A DNA stretch of 13,079 nt from Hydrogenophaga sp. (GTDB lineage: Bacteria > Pseudomonadota > Gammaproteobacteria > Burkholderiales > Burkholderiaceae_C). The notes beneath the pieces are model-generated. The model did no database searches. It saw nothing but the letters and a program-made list of their open reading frames with translations, and had not been told where the DNA came from. Shown piece after piece: positions 1-7,249 of the stretch (its first letter is position 1; every line of letters starts with the position of its first letter). The position numbers and the translations under genes are program-made. Where the stretch lies: positions 1-13,079 of the forward strand of contig JALOSN010000013.1 of the NCBI GenBank assembly GCA_025458415.1, read 5' to 3'.

Positions 1-1
1 G

Positions 2-403
2 CGCGTCCAACAAGGTTTCACCCTGATCGAACTGATGATCGTCGTGGCGATCATCGGCATCCTGGCTGCTGTGGCTCTGCCGGCGTACCAGGACTACACC
101 CGCAAGGCCAAGGTCTCGGAAATCGTTCTTGCGGCGAGTTCAGCCCGGACTTGTGTCACCGAGATCGTGCAGTCCGTGGGCGCTACGAGCCTCGACAGCT
201 GCGACGACGGCTTCGTCAGCACGCGCTACACGACGAACCTGACGGTGAACGCCGGCACGGGTGTGGTTGTGGTCGACGGCACGGTCGACACCCTGGCCAT
301 CCGCGTCACGCTGACGCCCGTGATCAACGGCAACAACATCGAGCGCTGGACCTGCACGGGCGATCCGATCCGCCTGATGCCGGGTTCGTGCCGCGGCACC
401 TGA
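2..403 (+). CDS. pilA: Type IV major pilin (PilA-like), 5'-truncated
   Basis: This encodes the structural subunit of a type IV pilus, made as a prepilin in the inner membrane, cleaved and N-methylated by PilD, then assembled into the fibre. The visible reading frame begins R-V-Q-Q-G then F-T-L-I-E-L, the class III signal peptide cleavage site: cleavage falls after Gly, the mature protein starts with Phe and carries the conserved Glu at position 5. A hydrophobic helix of about 25 residues follows. The mature protein would be 128 residues, a usual size for the family. Four cysteines occur at mature positions 46, 62, 113 and 125. The last pair encloses a C-terminal loop like the pilin D-region disulfide. 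The protein ends R-G-T just after that loop, so the terminal Thr could be an O-glycosylation site of the TfpO type (inference). Only the leader start codon lies outside the window. Stop is TGA at 401-403, followed by a hairpin terminator. Confidence 0.95.
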   Translation, partial: RVQQGFTLIELMIVVAIIGILAAVALPAYQDYTRKAKVSEIVLAASSARTCVTEIVQSVGATSLDSCDDGFVSTRYTTNLTVNAGTGVVVVDGTVDTLAIRVTLTPVINGNNIERWTCTGDPIRLMPGSCRGT

Positions 404-422
404 TCTAACTCAGCAACGCGAC

Positions 423-444
423 GAAGGGGCCTGTGGGCCCCTTC
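423..444 (+). terminator. Hairpin terminator after the pilin gene
   Basis: A perfect 9-bp inverted repeat (GAAGGGGCC / GGCCCCTTC) with a 4-base TGTG loop starts 20 bases after the pilin stop codon. There is no long T-run after it, only a T and mixed bases, so it is a strong stem with a weak U-tract. It probably insulates the highly expressed pilin transcript from the glycan operon downstream. Confidence 0.75.
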
Positions 445-691
445 TGCGCATGGGGCGTGGCTTACGGCCTGTGGAACCCTGGAACTGCGCTGACTTTGCC
501 GGGTTGTTCCCGCCCAACACGTTGTCGGGCGCGGGCACGCTTGAGAGCCTTGCCGCCGAGATCTACTGGATCCGTCAACGATGCATGCAATCAGCCCCTT
601 CGCTGCACTTCCCCCTTCACGCGGACCCGACTCAGAGCGCTCGGCGACAGCCCCGCAGGTCAACGGCCCATGGACTCATGCTGACAACCCC

Positions 692-1867
692 GTGGAGCTG
701 ACCATCCTGATGCCTTGTCTGAACGAGGCCAGGACGCTGCCCGCTTGCCTTGCGAAGGCCCGCGCCTTTCTGGCCCGCACCGGCATTGCAGGTGAGGTGC
801 TGGTTGCGGACAACGGCTCCAGCGATGGATCGCAGCAACTGGCTCGCCAGTTGGGCGCCAGAGTCATCGGCGTTCCCGAGCGCGGCTATGGCGCAGCCCT
901 GCGTGCTGGGATTGCCAGCGCGCAGGGCCGTTTCGTCATCATGGGCGATGCGGACGACAGCTACGACTTCTCTGCGCTGGACGGCTTCGTTGGGGCTCTC
1001 CGCTCTGGCAGTGAGCTTGTTGTCGGGAACCGGTTCAGAGGCGGAATTGCGCCGGGGGCCATGCCCTTTCTGCACCGGTGGCTCGGCAACCCTGTGTTGA
1101 GCTTCATCGGTCGGCGCTTCTTCGGTGGCCCCCTGAAGGACTTCCACTGTGGGCTGCGCGGCTTCGACCGAGCTGCGATGCTGCGGTTGCAGTTGGTGAC
1201 TCCAGGCATGGAGTTCGCCAGCGAAATGATCGTAAAGGCCCTGCAGGGAGGACTGCGGGTGACCGAGGTGCCCACGTCTTTGGCCAAGGATGGCCGAGAC
1301 AGGCCGCCACATCTGAACACCTGGCGCGATGGATGGCGGCACCTTCGCTTCCTGATGCTGTTCGCGCCGCGTTGGCTGTTCCTGTACCCGGGCCTGGGCC
1401 TGGCCCTCGTGGGCTTGATGCAGCTCGCGGGTTCGATGCTGATGGACCAGGCGGCCACTCGCTGGCCCGTCGGCATCCACACCCAGCTCTACGCCACGGC
1501 AGCCGTGATCCTGGGTTACCAGACGATGCTGTTCGCCCTGGGCGCCGTGCTGGCCCGCCACTTTGCTGGTTTGGATGTGCCGCATCCGCGCGAGCAGTGG
1601 GCACGCCGCTGGGCCACCAGCCCTTGGCTGCCGCTGGGCGGAGCCGTGGCCACGCTGGCGGGCTTGGTGCTGTGCGTGGGGGTGGCGCTGCAGTGGGGTG
1701 CGTCGAACTTTGGCGCGCTCGACCCCGAGGTGGCCATGCGCCGCATCATTCCTGGCATTGGCCTGCTGATCGTTGGCAGCCAGTCGCTGCTCGCGTCGAT
1801 CTTCTTCGCGGCGCTGCGCAGCGCCTTCGAATCGAACCGCCGCGCCACGGCCACCGCGCCCCGATGA
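692..1867 (+). CDS. Family 2 glycosyltransferase with C-terminal membrane domain (GtrB/DPM-like)
   Basis: Probably transfers a sugar from a nucleotide donor to a polyprenyl-phosphate carrier at the cytoplasmic face of the inner membrane. Residues numbered from the GTG at 692: 1-17 read as the GT2 N-terminus (LMPCLNEARTLP), DNGSSDGS lies at 40-47 and the metal-binding GDADDSYDF region at 85-93. After the catalytic domain come four hydrophobic segments (FLMLFAPRWLFLYPG onward to the C-terminus), as in GtrB and bacterial dolichol-phosphate-mannose-synthase-like proteins. An in-frame ATG at 581 would add 37 residues lacking family character. Family similarity starts at V-E-L-T-I-L, so 692 is preferred, but neither start has a clear ribosome-binding site. 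The stop overlaps the next start codon by ATGA. The first half of the gene (to about 1330) uses many A/T-ending codons, unlike the second half and its neighbours. Acceptor and sugar are unknown. Confidence 0.88.
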   Translation: MELTILMPCLNEARTLPACLAKARAFLARTGIAGEVLVADNGSSDGSQQLARQLGARVIGVPERGYGAALRAGIASAQGRFVIMGDADDSYDFSALDGFVGALRSGSELVVGNRFRGGIAPGAMPFLHRWLGNPVLSFIGRRFFGGPLKDFHCGLRGFDRAAMLRLQLVTPGMEFASEMIVKALQGGLRVTEVPTSLAKDGRDRPPHLNTWRDGWRHLRFLMLFAPRWLFLYPGLGLALVGLMQLAGSMLMDQAATRWPVGIHTQLYATAAVILGYQTMLFALGAVLARHFAGLDVPHPREQWARRWATSPWLPLGGAVATLAGLVLCVGVALQWGASNFGALDPEVAMRRIIPGIGLLIVGSQSLLASIFFAALRSAFESNRRATATAPR

Positions 1868-2619
1868 CCCGCGCGCTCTGGCTGGAGCTGCTCGTGGTTG
1901 TGGCCGTGGCGGTTGCCGCGGTGGCCGCCATCCCGCTGCAGGCGGGTGTGTGGGGCTGGAGCTGGGACGCGCTCAATCACCACATCTACCTGGGGCTGAT
2001 CAGCGAGTCGCCGCGCTGGAGCCTGGACGTGATCCCGGCCAGCACACAGGGCTGGCAGTACCCGTACCTCTACTGGCCGGTGTATCGCTTGGCCGAGCTG
2101 CCCATCGACGGTGCGACCGCGGGTGCGCTATGGGGCGCGCTGCTGGTGCTTCTGCTGGTACCTCCAGTATGGCTGCTCAGCCTGCGTCTGCTGCCGCGGC
2201 AGGGCTCTGCAATTCAGTCGATCTTCGAGCGTTCGGCGGCAACGGCTCTGGCGCTGAGCAGCGTGGTGCTGTTGTCGGCGCTGGGCACCACCGCCAACGA
2301 CCCACTGGCCGCCGTGCCGCTGATGTGGGCCTTGGCCATCATGGCAGTGCCCCAGGCCAGCGACCGCCGCGCGGCCCTGGCGGCTGCGCTCTGGGGTATG
2401 GCCGTCGCCTTCAAGCTGACTGCCGTACTCGCCGCCCCGTTTCTGCTGGTGTGGTGGTGGCAGCGCCCGAAAGCATCGCAGCAGCTGCGGCGTGGTCTCG
2501 CCATGGCGGCCGCAGCCGGCATGGGCTATGCGCTTACCCATGCACCCTGGGGCTGGCAGCTGTGGCAGCAGACGGGCAACCCCGTCTACCCGCTGCTGCC
2601 GGGTTTGTTCGGGGGCTGA
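1864..2619 (+). CDS. GT-C-like integral membrane protein, N-terminal part (ends at an in-frame TGA)
   Basis: The start ATG at 1864 overlaps the upstream stop (ATGA). The 251-residue product has about five hydrophobic segments: residues 5-25, then segments around GALLVLLLVPPVWLL, ATALALSSVVLL, FKLTAVLAAPFLL and LAMAAAAGMGYAL. Between the first two lies W-D-A-L-N-H-H-I-Y with Asp at residue 35. This resembles the acidic first-loop motif of GT-C glycosyltransferases (ArnT, PMT and GT87-like families), which use polyprenyl-phosphate sugars in the periplasm. The protein ends NPVYPLLPGLFGG. In such families an N-P-x-(Y/F)-P motif is followed by a continuing chain, so the end looks premature. The next reading frame starts one codon later in the same frame and continues the expected sequence. 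The two are best read as halves of one gene of about 641 codons, broken by a stop, although two translationally coupled genes cannot be excluded. The partner upstream is the GtrB-like GT2, which could supply the lipid-linked sugar. Confidence 0.7.
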   Translation: MTRALWLELLVVVAVAVAAVAAIPLQAGVWGWSWDALNHHIYLGLISESPRWSLDVIPASTQGWQYPYLYWPVYRLAELPIDGATAGALWGALLVLLLVPPVWLLSLRLLPRQGSAIQSIFERSAATALALSSVVLLSALGTTANDPLAAVPLMWALAIMAVPQASDRRAALAAALWGMAVAFKLTAVLAAPFLLVWWWQRPKASQQLRRGLAMAAAAGMGYALTHAPWGWQLWQQTGNPVYPLLPGLFGG

Positions 2620-2622
2620 CCG

Positions 2623-3789
2623 GTGATCCGCTTCGTTCCCGACCACTGGCTCGACGGCCTCGTGCGGCCGTTTCTCATGGCCGACCCCGTAGCCGGCCTC
2701 TACATCGAGATGCAGGCCCCCGACTGGCGCTTTGGCGCCCTTGTGGTTCTGCTTCTGCTAGCTCTGGCCAGCCAGCGGCGCACGGGCCTGCTTGAGCCCT
2801 GGCAATGGCGCCTGCTGCTGGCCTTTGCGGCCAGCTTCTACCTGTGGACCGTCGTGTCCGGCAACGGCCGCTACTTCTTGTGGGCGCTGCTGCTCGTGGG
2901 GCCTTTGGTGGTGATGGCGGCGCGGCAGATCAAGGCCACGATCGCCCTGCGCAACACGGTGATTCTGGGAGTCCTGGCCTTGCAGCTGTGGGTGGTCTCG
3001 ATGACCTTCGAGGTGAACGCCTGGTCGCTGCGGCCTTGGACCCACGGCCCTGGCATCGCGCTGGCCAACACGCCGCTTAAGGAGGAGCCGGCGGTGTATG
3101 TGACCATCGGCACCATCACGCACTCGATTCTCGTGCCGCAATTGCACCCGCAATCGCGCTGGACCAACGTCGGCGGTCAGCACGAGTTCGTGCCGGGCAC
3201 GCGCGAGCATCGGCAGTTCCGCGCCTTGATGGACAGCCCGCTGCCCAAGTACGCGGTCGTGCGCGCCGCGCGGTTGGCGATGACACCCGACCAACAGCCC
3301 GTGGAGCACGCCTGGGTGGTGATCCGCCGGGCCCTGGACCGCTCGGGGCTGGAGCCAGCCGCGCCTCACTGCACCTTCGTGCCCAGCGACATGGGCGGCT
3401 CGCAGTTCCACATCGTGAACAGTCCGCCGCGCGACCGCGGCTTCTGGTTCTGCCCCATCAGGACTTCCGGCGAGCGGATCCCGGAGCCGCTCGATGCGCC
3501 GCTGGCGCCCGAACTGGACGATGTCTTCGCACGCATCGAACAGCGCTGCCCTCGCATCTTTCCGCGTGGCAACGCGCAGACGCGACCCAATGACGACGGA
3601 GTTGGCAGGAGCTACAACCACTCCGACACCAGCATCGTCGTCAACCCGCTCGGCTATGTTTACTTCAAGCACATGCGCGCCCTGAACCCCAGCGTGCTGG
3701 GCCACGTGGATGAGGTGCGGGCCGGGCGTTTCGAGATCGACTGCGATCGGATCCCAGGGCGCTACGTGCCGCCCTGGGCCCGCAGCTGA
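2623..3789 (+). CDS. GT-C-like membrane protein, C-terminal part with a soluble domain
   Basis: The frame is the same as the preceding gene, separated by TGA CCG. GTG at 2623 is the first possible start, and GGGGG at 2611-2615 could serve as a weak ribosome-binding site. The 388-residue product starts IRFVPDHWLDGLVRPFL and continues YIEMQAPDWRFGALVVLLL, matching the region that follows the N-P-x-Y-P motif in ArnT/GT87-like proteins. About four hydrophobic segments follow to roughly residue 130, including a G-N-G-R-Y-F pattern before the penultimate group. From about residue 155 the protein is soluble, roughly 230 residues with several His, Trp and Cys residues. I do not recognise this C-terminal domain; by topology it is probably periplasmic. 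If the TGA is real and not read through, this half would need its own start and would lack the acidic-loop Asp of the first half. Function of the intact protein: probable periplasmic sugar transferase, uncertain. Confidence 0.65.
   Translation: MIRFVPDHWLDGLVRPFLMADPVAGLYIEMQAPDWRFGALVVLLLLALASQRRTGLLEPWQWRLLLAFAASFYLWTVVSGNGRYFLWALLLVGPLVVMAARQIKATIALRNTVILGVLALQLWVVSMTFEVNAWSLRPWTHGPGIALANTPLKEEPAVYVTIGTITHSILVPQLHPQSRWTNVGGQHEFVPGTREHRQFRALMDSPLPKYAVVRAARLAMTPDQQPVEHAWVVIRRALDRSGLEPAAPHCTFVPSDMGGSQFHIVNSPPRDRGFWFCPIRTSGERIPEPLDAPLAPELDDVFARIEQRCPRIFPRGNAQTRPNDDGVGRSYNHSDTSIVVNPLGYVYFKHMRALNPSVLGHVDEVRAGRFEIDCDRIPGRYVPPWARS
3079..3096 (+). promoter_or_regulatory. Consensus Shine-Dalgarno sequence with in-frame GTG inside the GT-C-like gene
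   Basis: AAGGAGG at 3079-3085 (within TTAAGGAGGA) is a perfect anti-16S match. It lies 8 bases before a GTG at 3094 in the same frame as the surrounding gene. The position is close to the junction of the last membrane segment and the soluble domain. Initiation here would yield a 231-residue soluble protein. It may also be a chance result of the Leu-Lys-Glu-Glu codons. Confidence 0.3.
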
Positions 3790-3796
3790 CGCCGCC

Positions 3797-4780
3797 ATGC
3801 GCACCTCACAGGCTAGGCGCCTGGCCGCGCAAGAGGGTTCCATCCGCTGGCGCTGCCCGTGTTGTGCGGCGGCCCTGTACAAGGCCAATGGTGACTGGCA
3901 CTGCCAGGCCGATGTGACGCACCGCTTTCCCTGCGTGGACGGCGTGCCGGTGCTGCTGAACCCGGCGCGCAGCGTGTTCCGCGCCGACGACTTCACGCCG
4001 CAGGCGCGCACCACCTTCAAGAACCCAGCCGCCTGGGCGCTGTGGCTGGGGCGGGTGCTGCCTTCGCCCAGCCGCGACCTCGGCACCGAGCGCAGCCTGC
4101 GGGCGCTGGCCGACGCGCTGCGTCTGCGGCCCGCGGGCGCCCGCCGCGTGCTCGTCATCGGCTGCGGCGACGGCACGGCGGGCTACGGTGCGCTGGAGGC
4201 CGTCGACGGCGTGGAGCTGCTCGAGACCGATGTCTCGCTGGCAGGTCCGGCGGCCGTGGTCTGCGACGCCTCGGACCTGCCCTTTGCCGACGGCCAGTGG
4301 GACCTCGTGATCGCCGTGGCGGTGCTGGAGCACGTGCTGGAGCCGCAGCGCTGCGTTGACGAGATGCATCGCGTGCTGCGCGCCGACGGGCTGGTCTATG
4401 CCACCACGCCCTTCATGCAGCAGGTGCACATGGGCGAGTACGACTTCACACGCTTCACACGGTCGGGCCACCGCTGGCTGTTCCGCCACTTCGAAGAGCT
4501 CGACAGCGGCATCGCGACGGGGCCAGCCAGCGTGCTGATCTGGTCGATCGAGTACTTCCTGTTGTCCTGGACCACCTCGGTGGGCGTCCGTCGCGTCATC
4601 AAGGGCCTGACCCGGCTGCTGCTGGGCTGGGCGACCTGGCTGGACGTGCCGCTGGCCCCCCGCCCTGCCGCGTGCGACGCTGCAGGAGGCTTCTACTTCA
4701 TGGGCCGCCGGGCTGAGGTCGCCGTGGTGTCTGCGCGCGAGATGATCCGCTACTACCGCGGTTCCGACGCGAAGAAGTAG
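3797..4780 (+). CDS. SAM-dependent methyltransferase with N-terminal zinc ribbon
   Basis: Class I methyltransferase of the Methyltransf_11 type, 327 residues, probably acting in the cytoplasm or at the membrane on a sugar of the glycan. A Trm112-like zinc ribbon comes first: C20-P-C-C23, then C36 and C46 followed by V-D-G-V-P-V-L-L. The Rossmann core has motif I VLVIGCGDG at 118-126, an acidic residue at D145 ending the second strand, D157 before a polar stretch (ASDLPF), and LVIAVAVLEH at 170-179. R-V-L-R-A-D-G-L follows in the usual post-motif position. The C-terminal third holds hydrophobic stretches (around LIWSIEYFLLSW and LTRLLLGWATWL) that may be a lid or a membrane-contact region. ATG at 3797 lies 7 bases after the previous stop without a clear ribosome-binding site, which suggests translational coupling. 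An in-frame extension upstream to 3710 lies inside the previous gene and was rejected. Confidence 0.85.
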   Translation: MRTSQARRLAAQEGSIRWRCPCCAAALYKANGDWHCQADVTHRFPCVDGVPVLLNPARSVFRADDFTPQARTTFKNPAAWALWLGRVLPSPSRDLGTERSLRALADALRLRPAGARRVLVIGCGDGTAGYGALEAVDGVELLETDVSLAGPAAVVCDASDLPFADGQWDLVIAVAVLEHVLEPQRCVDEMHRVLRADGLVYATTPFMQQVHMGEYDFTRFTRSGHRWLFRHFEELDSGIATGPASVLIWSIEYFLLSWTTSVGVRRVIKGLTRLLLGWATWLDVPLAPRPAACDAAGGFYFMGRRAEVAVVSAREMIRYYRGSDAKK

Positions 4781-4793
4781 GCCCGGGGGCCTG

Positions 4794-5927
4794 GTGCGCA
4801 TCCTGCTCGTCACCCACTTCTATCCGTCTCACGGAGGTGGCGTGGAGCGCGTGGCCGAGCAACTGGCCCGTCAGATGCAGGCCCTGGGCCACGGGGTGGT
4901 CTGGGCCGCTGGCGACCTGGACCTGCCACCGGGCGCAGACGTCGCCACGGCCCTGCCGATGCACGGCCTCAACACCATCGAGGAACTCACGGGTTTCCCC
5001 TACCCGCTGTGGAGCCCCGGTTCGCTCCGGCGCCTGGCCCGGGCTGTCCGTGCTGCGGACGCCGTGCACGTGCACGACGCCATCTACATGGGCAGCCTCG
5101 TGGCCGCCTGGCTGGCGGGCCGTGCCGGCAAGCCGTTGATCGTGACGCAGCACATCGGTACGGTGCCGCTGCCGCGCTGGCTGCAGCCGGCGCTGGCCCT
5201 GGCCAACCGGCTTGGTGCACACGCTGTGCTGCGCCGAGCCCGCGGCGTGGCCTTCATCAGCCCGGCGGTGCAGAAGTACTTCGAGGCCATCACTGGGCCG
5301 TCGGTCCGACACCGGCATGTGCCCAATGGGGTGGACTGTGGGATCTTCCACCCCGGCGCTGAGCCCCGGGCGGCGCTCAAGGCCGCCCTCGGGCTGGACC
5401 CCGGGAGACCCGTCCTGGTGTTCGTGGGACGGTTTGTTCCCAAGAAGCGCCTTCATCTCCTGCGGCGCATGGCCGAAAGCGCTCCTCTGCACTGGCAATG
5501 GCTGGTGGTGGGCCAGGGTCCTGAAGACCCCCGTGCCTGGGGCCTGTCCCAGGTGCGCGTGCTGGACGCCATGCCCCATGCCGCCCTGGCCGAGCACTAC
5601 CGCGCGGCCGACCTGCTGGTGCTGCCCAGCCATGGCGAGGGTTTCCCGCTGGTGGTGCAGGAGGCCATGGCCTGTGGGCTGCCGCCTGCCATCACGGCCG
5701 AGGTGGCCGCAGGAGGTGCCCTGCCTCGCGAGTTGTGGGTGCGACTGCCCGATGACCCGGCGGACTTTGCACAGGCCGGTGTGGTGGCGCTGCGGGCGGC
5801 GCTGGAGGCCCCGCCACCGATCGCCGACGCGCAGCGCCGCGCATGCGCCGCGCTGGCGGCAAGCGCTTGGAGCTGGGAACAGGCGGCCGGCGCGCACCTG
5901 AGTTGGATCTTGGAATCAGCGCCATGA
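4794..5927 (+). CDS. Family 4 glycosyltransferase (GT-B fold)
   Basis: Retaining glycosyltransferase, 377 residues, predicted to transfer a sugar from a nucleotide donor to the growing lipid-linked glycan in the cytoplasm. The N-terminal Rossmann domain begins V-R-I-L-L-V-T-H-F-Y-P with the G-G-G-V-E-R acceptor-side loop at 14-19. The C-terminal donor domain opens near VLVFVGRFVPKKRLHLL. The E-x7-E catalytic motif of GT4 is present with Glu at 282 and 290, in the context H-G-E-G-F-P-L-V-V-Q-E-A-M-A-C-G. The start is GTG at 4794, preceded by GGGGGCC, 13 bases after the upstream stop. The final codons overlap the flippase start by ATGA, so the two proteins are probably made in coupled fashion. 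No missing catalytic residue was noted. Sugar specificity cannot be read from the sequence. Confidence 0.92.
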   Translation: MRILLVTHFYPSHGGGVERVAEQLARQMQALGHGVVWAAGDLDLPPGADVATALPMHGLNTIEELTGFPYPLWSPGSLRRLARAVRAADAVHVHDAIYMGSLVAAWLAGRAGKPLIVTQHIGTVPLPRWLQPALALANRLGAHAVLRRARGVAFISPAVQKYFEAITGPSVRHRHVPNGVDCGIFHPGAEPRAALKAALGLDPGRPVLVFVGRFVPKKRLHLLRRMAESAPLHWQWLVVGQGPEDPRAWGLSQVRVLDAMPHAALAEHYRAADLLVLPSHGEGFPLVVQEAMACGLPPAITAEVAAGGALPRELWVRLPDDPADFAQAGVVALRAALEAPPPIADAQRRACAALAASAWSWEQAAGAHLSWILESAP

Positions 5928-7249
5928 AGGGCGCTGCAGGCGCCGGGCCCGCAGTGCTGGATCGAGCCATGGTCCGCGGGGCTACGGTGATCGCTGCGTT
6001 CGCGGCGCTGGCGGCGGCGGCGCGCATCGGCCAGGACGTGGCCATCGCCGGTCGCTACGGCACCGGGCCGCAGGTGGACGCCTACTACTTCAGCCTCGCG
6101 CTGGTGAGTTGGCCCGCCGCGTTTTTGCTGGCCATGCTGACGCTGCTGATTCCGCCAGCCGAGGCGGTGCTGCGCCAGCGCGGTGAGCAGGCCGTGCGGC
6201 AATGGCGCAGCGAGCTGCTTGGGTGGACGCTGGCTGCGGCGGCGCTCTTGCTGCCCCTGGCCTGGTGGGCCCTGGACGGGCTGCTCGGGCATGACGGGCT
6301 CGGTCTCTCCGGGGCTGCGGCGGACGTGGCGAGCACCATGCTCCCCTACATCGTGATCACCGTGCCAGTCGGCATCCTGGTTGCCATCGCCTCGTGCTGG
6401 TTCATCGCTTCCGGCTGGCGCAGCCTGTCCCTGCTCGAGGCTCTGCCGCCGCTGACGCTGTTGTCGCTGCTGGCGCTGTCGCAGTCCTCGTTCGCGGTGC
6501 TGTTCTGGGGCACCGCGCTGGCCCTGGTGGTGCAGTTGCTGGCGATGGGCGTGGTACTGCTGCGTGCCCGCATGCTGCCCGTGCCGCGCTGGAGCCTGCG
6601 ATCCCCAGAGTGGCCGGGCTTTGCCCGGGCTTCCCTAGCCTTGGTCGGCGGGCAGATGCTGTTTGCCCTGACGCCCCTCGTCGACCCGTTCTTTGCGGCG
6701 AGACTGGGTGAGGGACAGGTGGCCACGCTGAGCTACGCCAACCGGCTGGTGCTGGGGCTGTTGAGCCTGCTGGGCCTGGCGCTGCAGAGGGCGGCCATGC
6801 CGTTGCTGTCGCAGCTGGCGGCTGCGCAGCCGGCTGAAGCCTGGCGCACCGTGCTGCGTTGGTCGTTGATGGCGGCCTTGGCGGGCAGCGGAATCGGGGC
6901 CCTGCTGGCCTTGACGGCCGACCCGCTGGTGGCCTTTCTGTTCGAGCGTGGGCAGTTTGGCGCCGACGACCGTCAAAGCGTGGCGCGGCTCTTCGCCTAC
7001 GGCATGCTGCAATTGCCGCTGTACCTGGTCGGGCTCGTGATGGTGACGGCGCTCGCCTCGGCGCGCGCTGTCGGCCTGCTGGCCGCGGTGACTGGCGTGA
7101 GCCTGGTCACCAAGTTCGCGGCGAGTGCGCTGCTGGCGCCTGCCCTGGGGCTACTCGGTCTTTCGCTGGCCTCGGCCCTGATGTACCTCGCCACCGCCGT
7201 GGCCGCCGGCATCGCCTTGCGGCGGCATCTGAACAGGACCACCTCATGA
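5924..7249 (+). CDS. MurJ/MviN-like 12-segment lipid-linked oligosaccharide flippase
   Basis: Integral inner-membrane protein of the MOP superfamily, 441 residues, MurJ branch. I count about 12 hydrophobic segments, against 14 and over 500 residues in MurJ itself; the two C-terminal segments that build the MurJ lipid groove appear absent. Family features: R34-I-G-Q-D in the first segment, V-D-A at 51-53, D-P-F-F-A-A-R-L-G-E-G in the seventh segment, S-Y-A-N-R-L-V, and F-L-F-E-R-G-Q-F-G. By eye alignment, of the arginines known to matter for lipid II export in E. coli MurJ (18, 24, 52, 270), the equivalents of 18 and 270 remain, while 24 and 52 are replaced (Q37 and a Trp-Pro-Ala stretch). This argues for a substrate other than lipid II. 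With glycosyltransferases on both sides it most likely acts as the Wzx-like flippase of this locus. ATG at 5924 overlaps the GT4 stop; the end overlaps the next start, both ATGA. Confidence 0.88.
   Translation: MKGAAGAGPAVLDRAMVRGATVIAAFAALAAAARIGQDVAIAGRYGTGPQVDAYYFSLALVSWPAAFLLAMLTLLIPPAEAVLRQRGEQAVRQWRSELLGWTLAAAALLLPLAWWALDGLLGHDGLGLSGAAADVASTMLPYIVITVPVGILVAIASCWFIASGWRSLSLLEALPPLTLLSLLALSQSSFAVLFWGTALALVVQLLAMGVVLLRARMLPVPRWSLRSPEWPGFARASLALVGGQMLFALTPLVDPFFAARLGEGQVATLSYANRLVLGLLSLLGLALQRAAMPLLSQLAAAQPAEAWRTVLRWSLMAALAGSGIGALLALTADPLVAFLFERGQFGADDRQSVARLFAYGMLQLPLYLVGLVMVTALASARAVGLLAAVTGVSLVTKFAASALLAPALGLLGLSLASALMYLATAVAAGIALRRHLNRTTS

Noticed and set aside
541..567. TTGAGA and TCTACT as a possible promoter for the glycan operon
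   Set aside because: The spacer is only 15 bases and the -10 match is poor. No better sigma70 pair was found in 445-691.
581..691. Upstream ATG extending the first GT2 by 37 residues
   Set aside because: The extra residues show no family similarity and there is no ribosome-binding site; kept only as an alternative start.
450..701. Open frame of 83 codons between the pilin terminator and the GT2
   Set aside because: No recognisable family, no ribosome-binding site, and it runs into the GT2 gene in another frame. The stretch is otherwise featureless.
2617..2619. TGA as a selenocysteine codon
   Set aside because: No stem-loop resembling a bacterial SECIS was seen just downstream, and the family has no known selenoprotein members.
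2758..4176. Minus-strand open frame of 472 codons
   Set aside because: Low-complexity His/Arg/Gln-rich shadow of the GT-C-like and methyltransferase genes.
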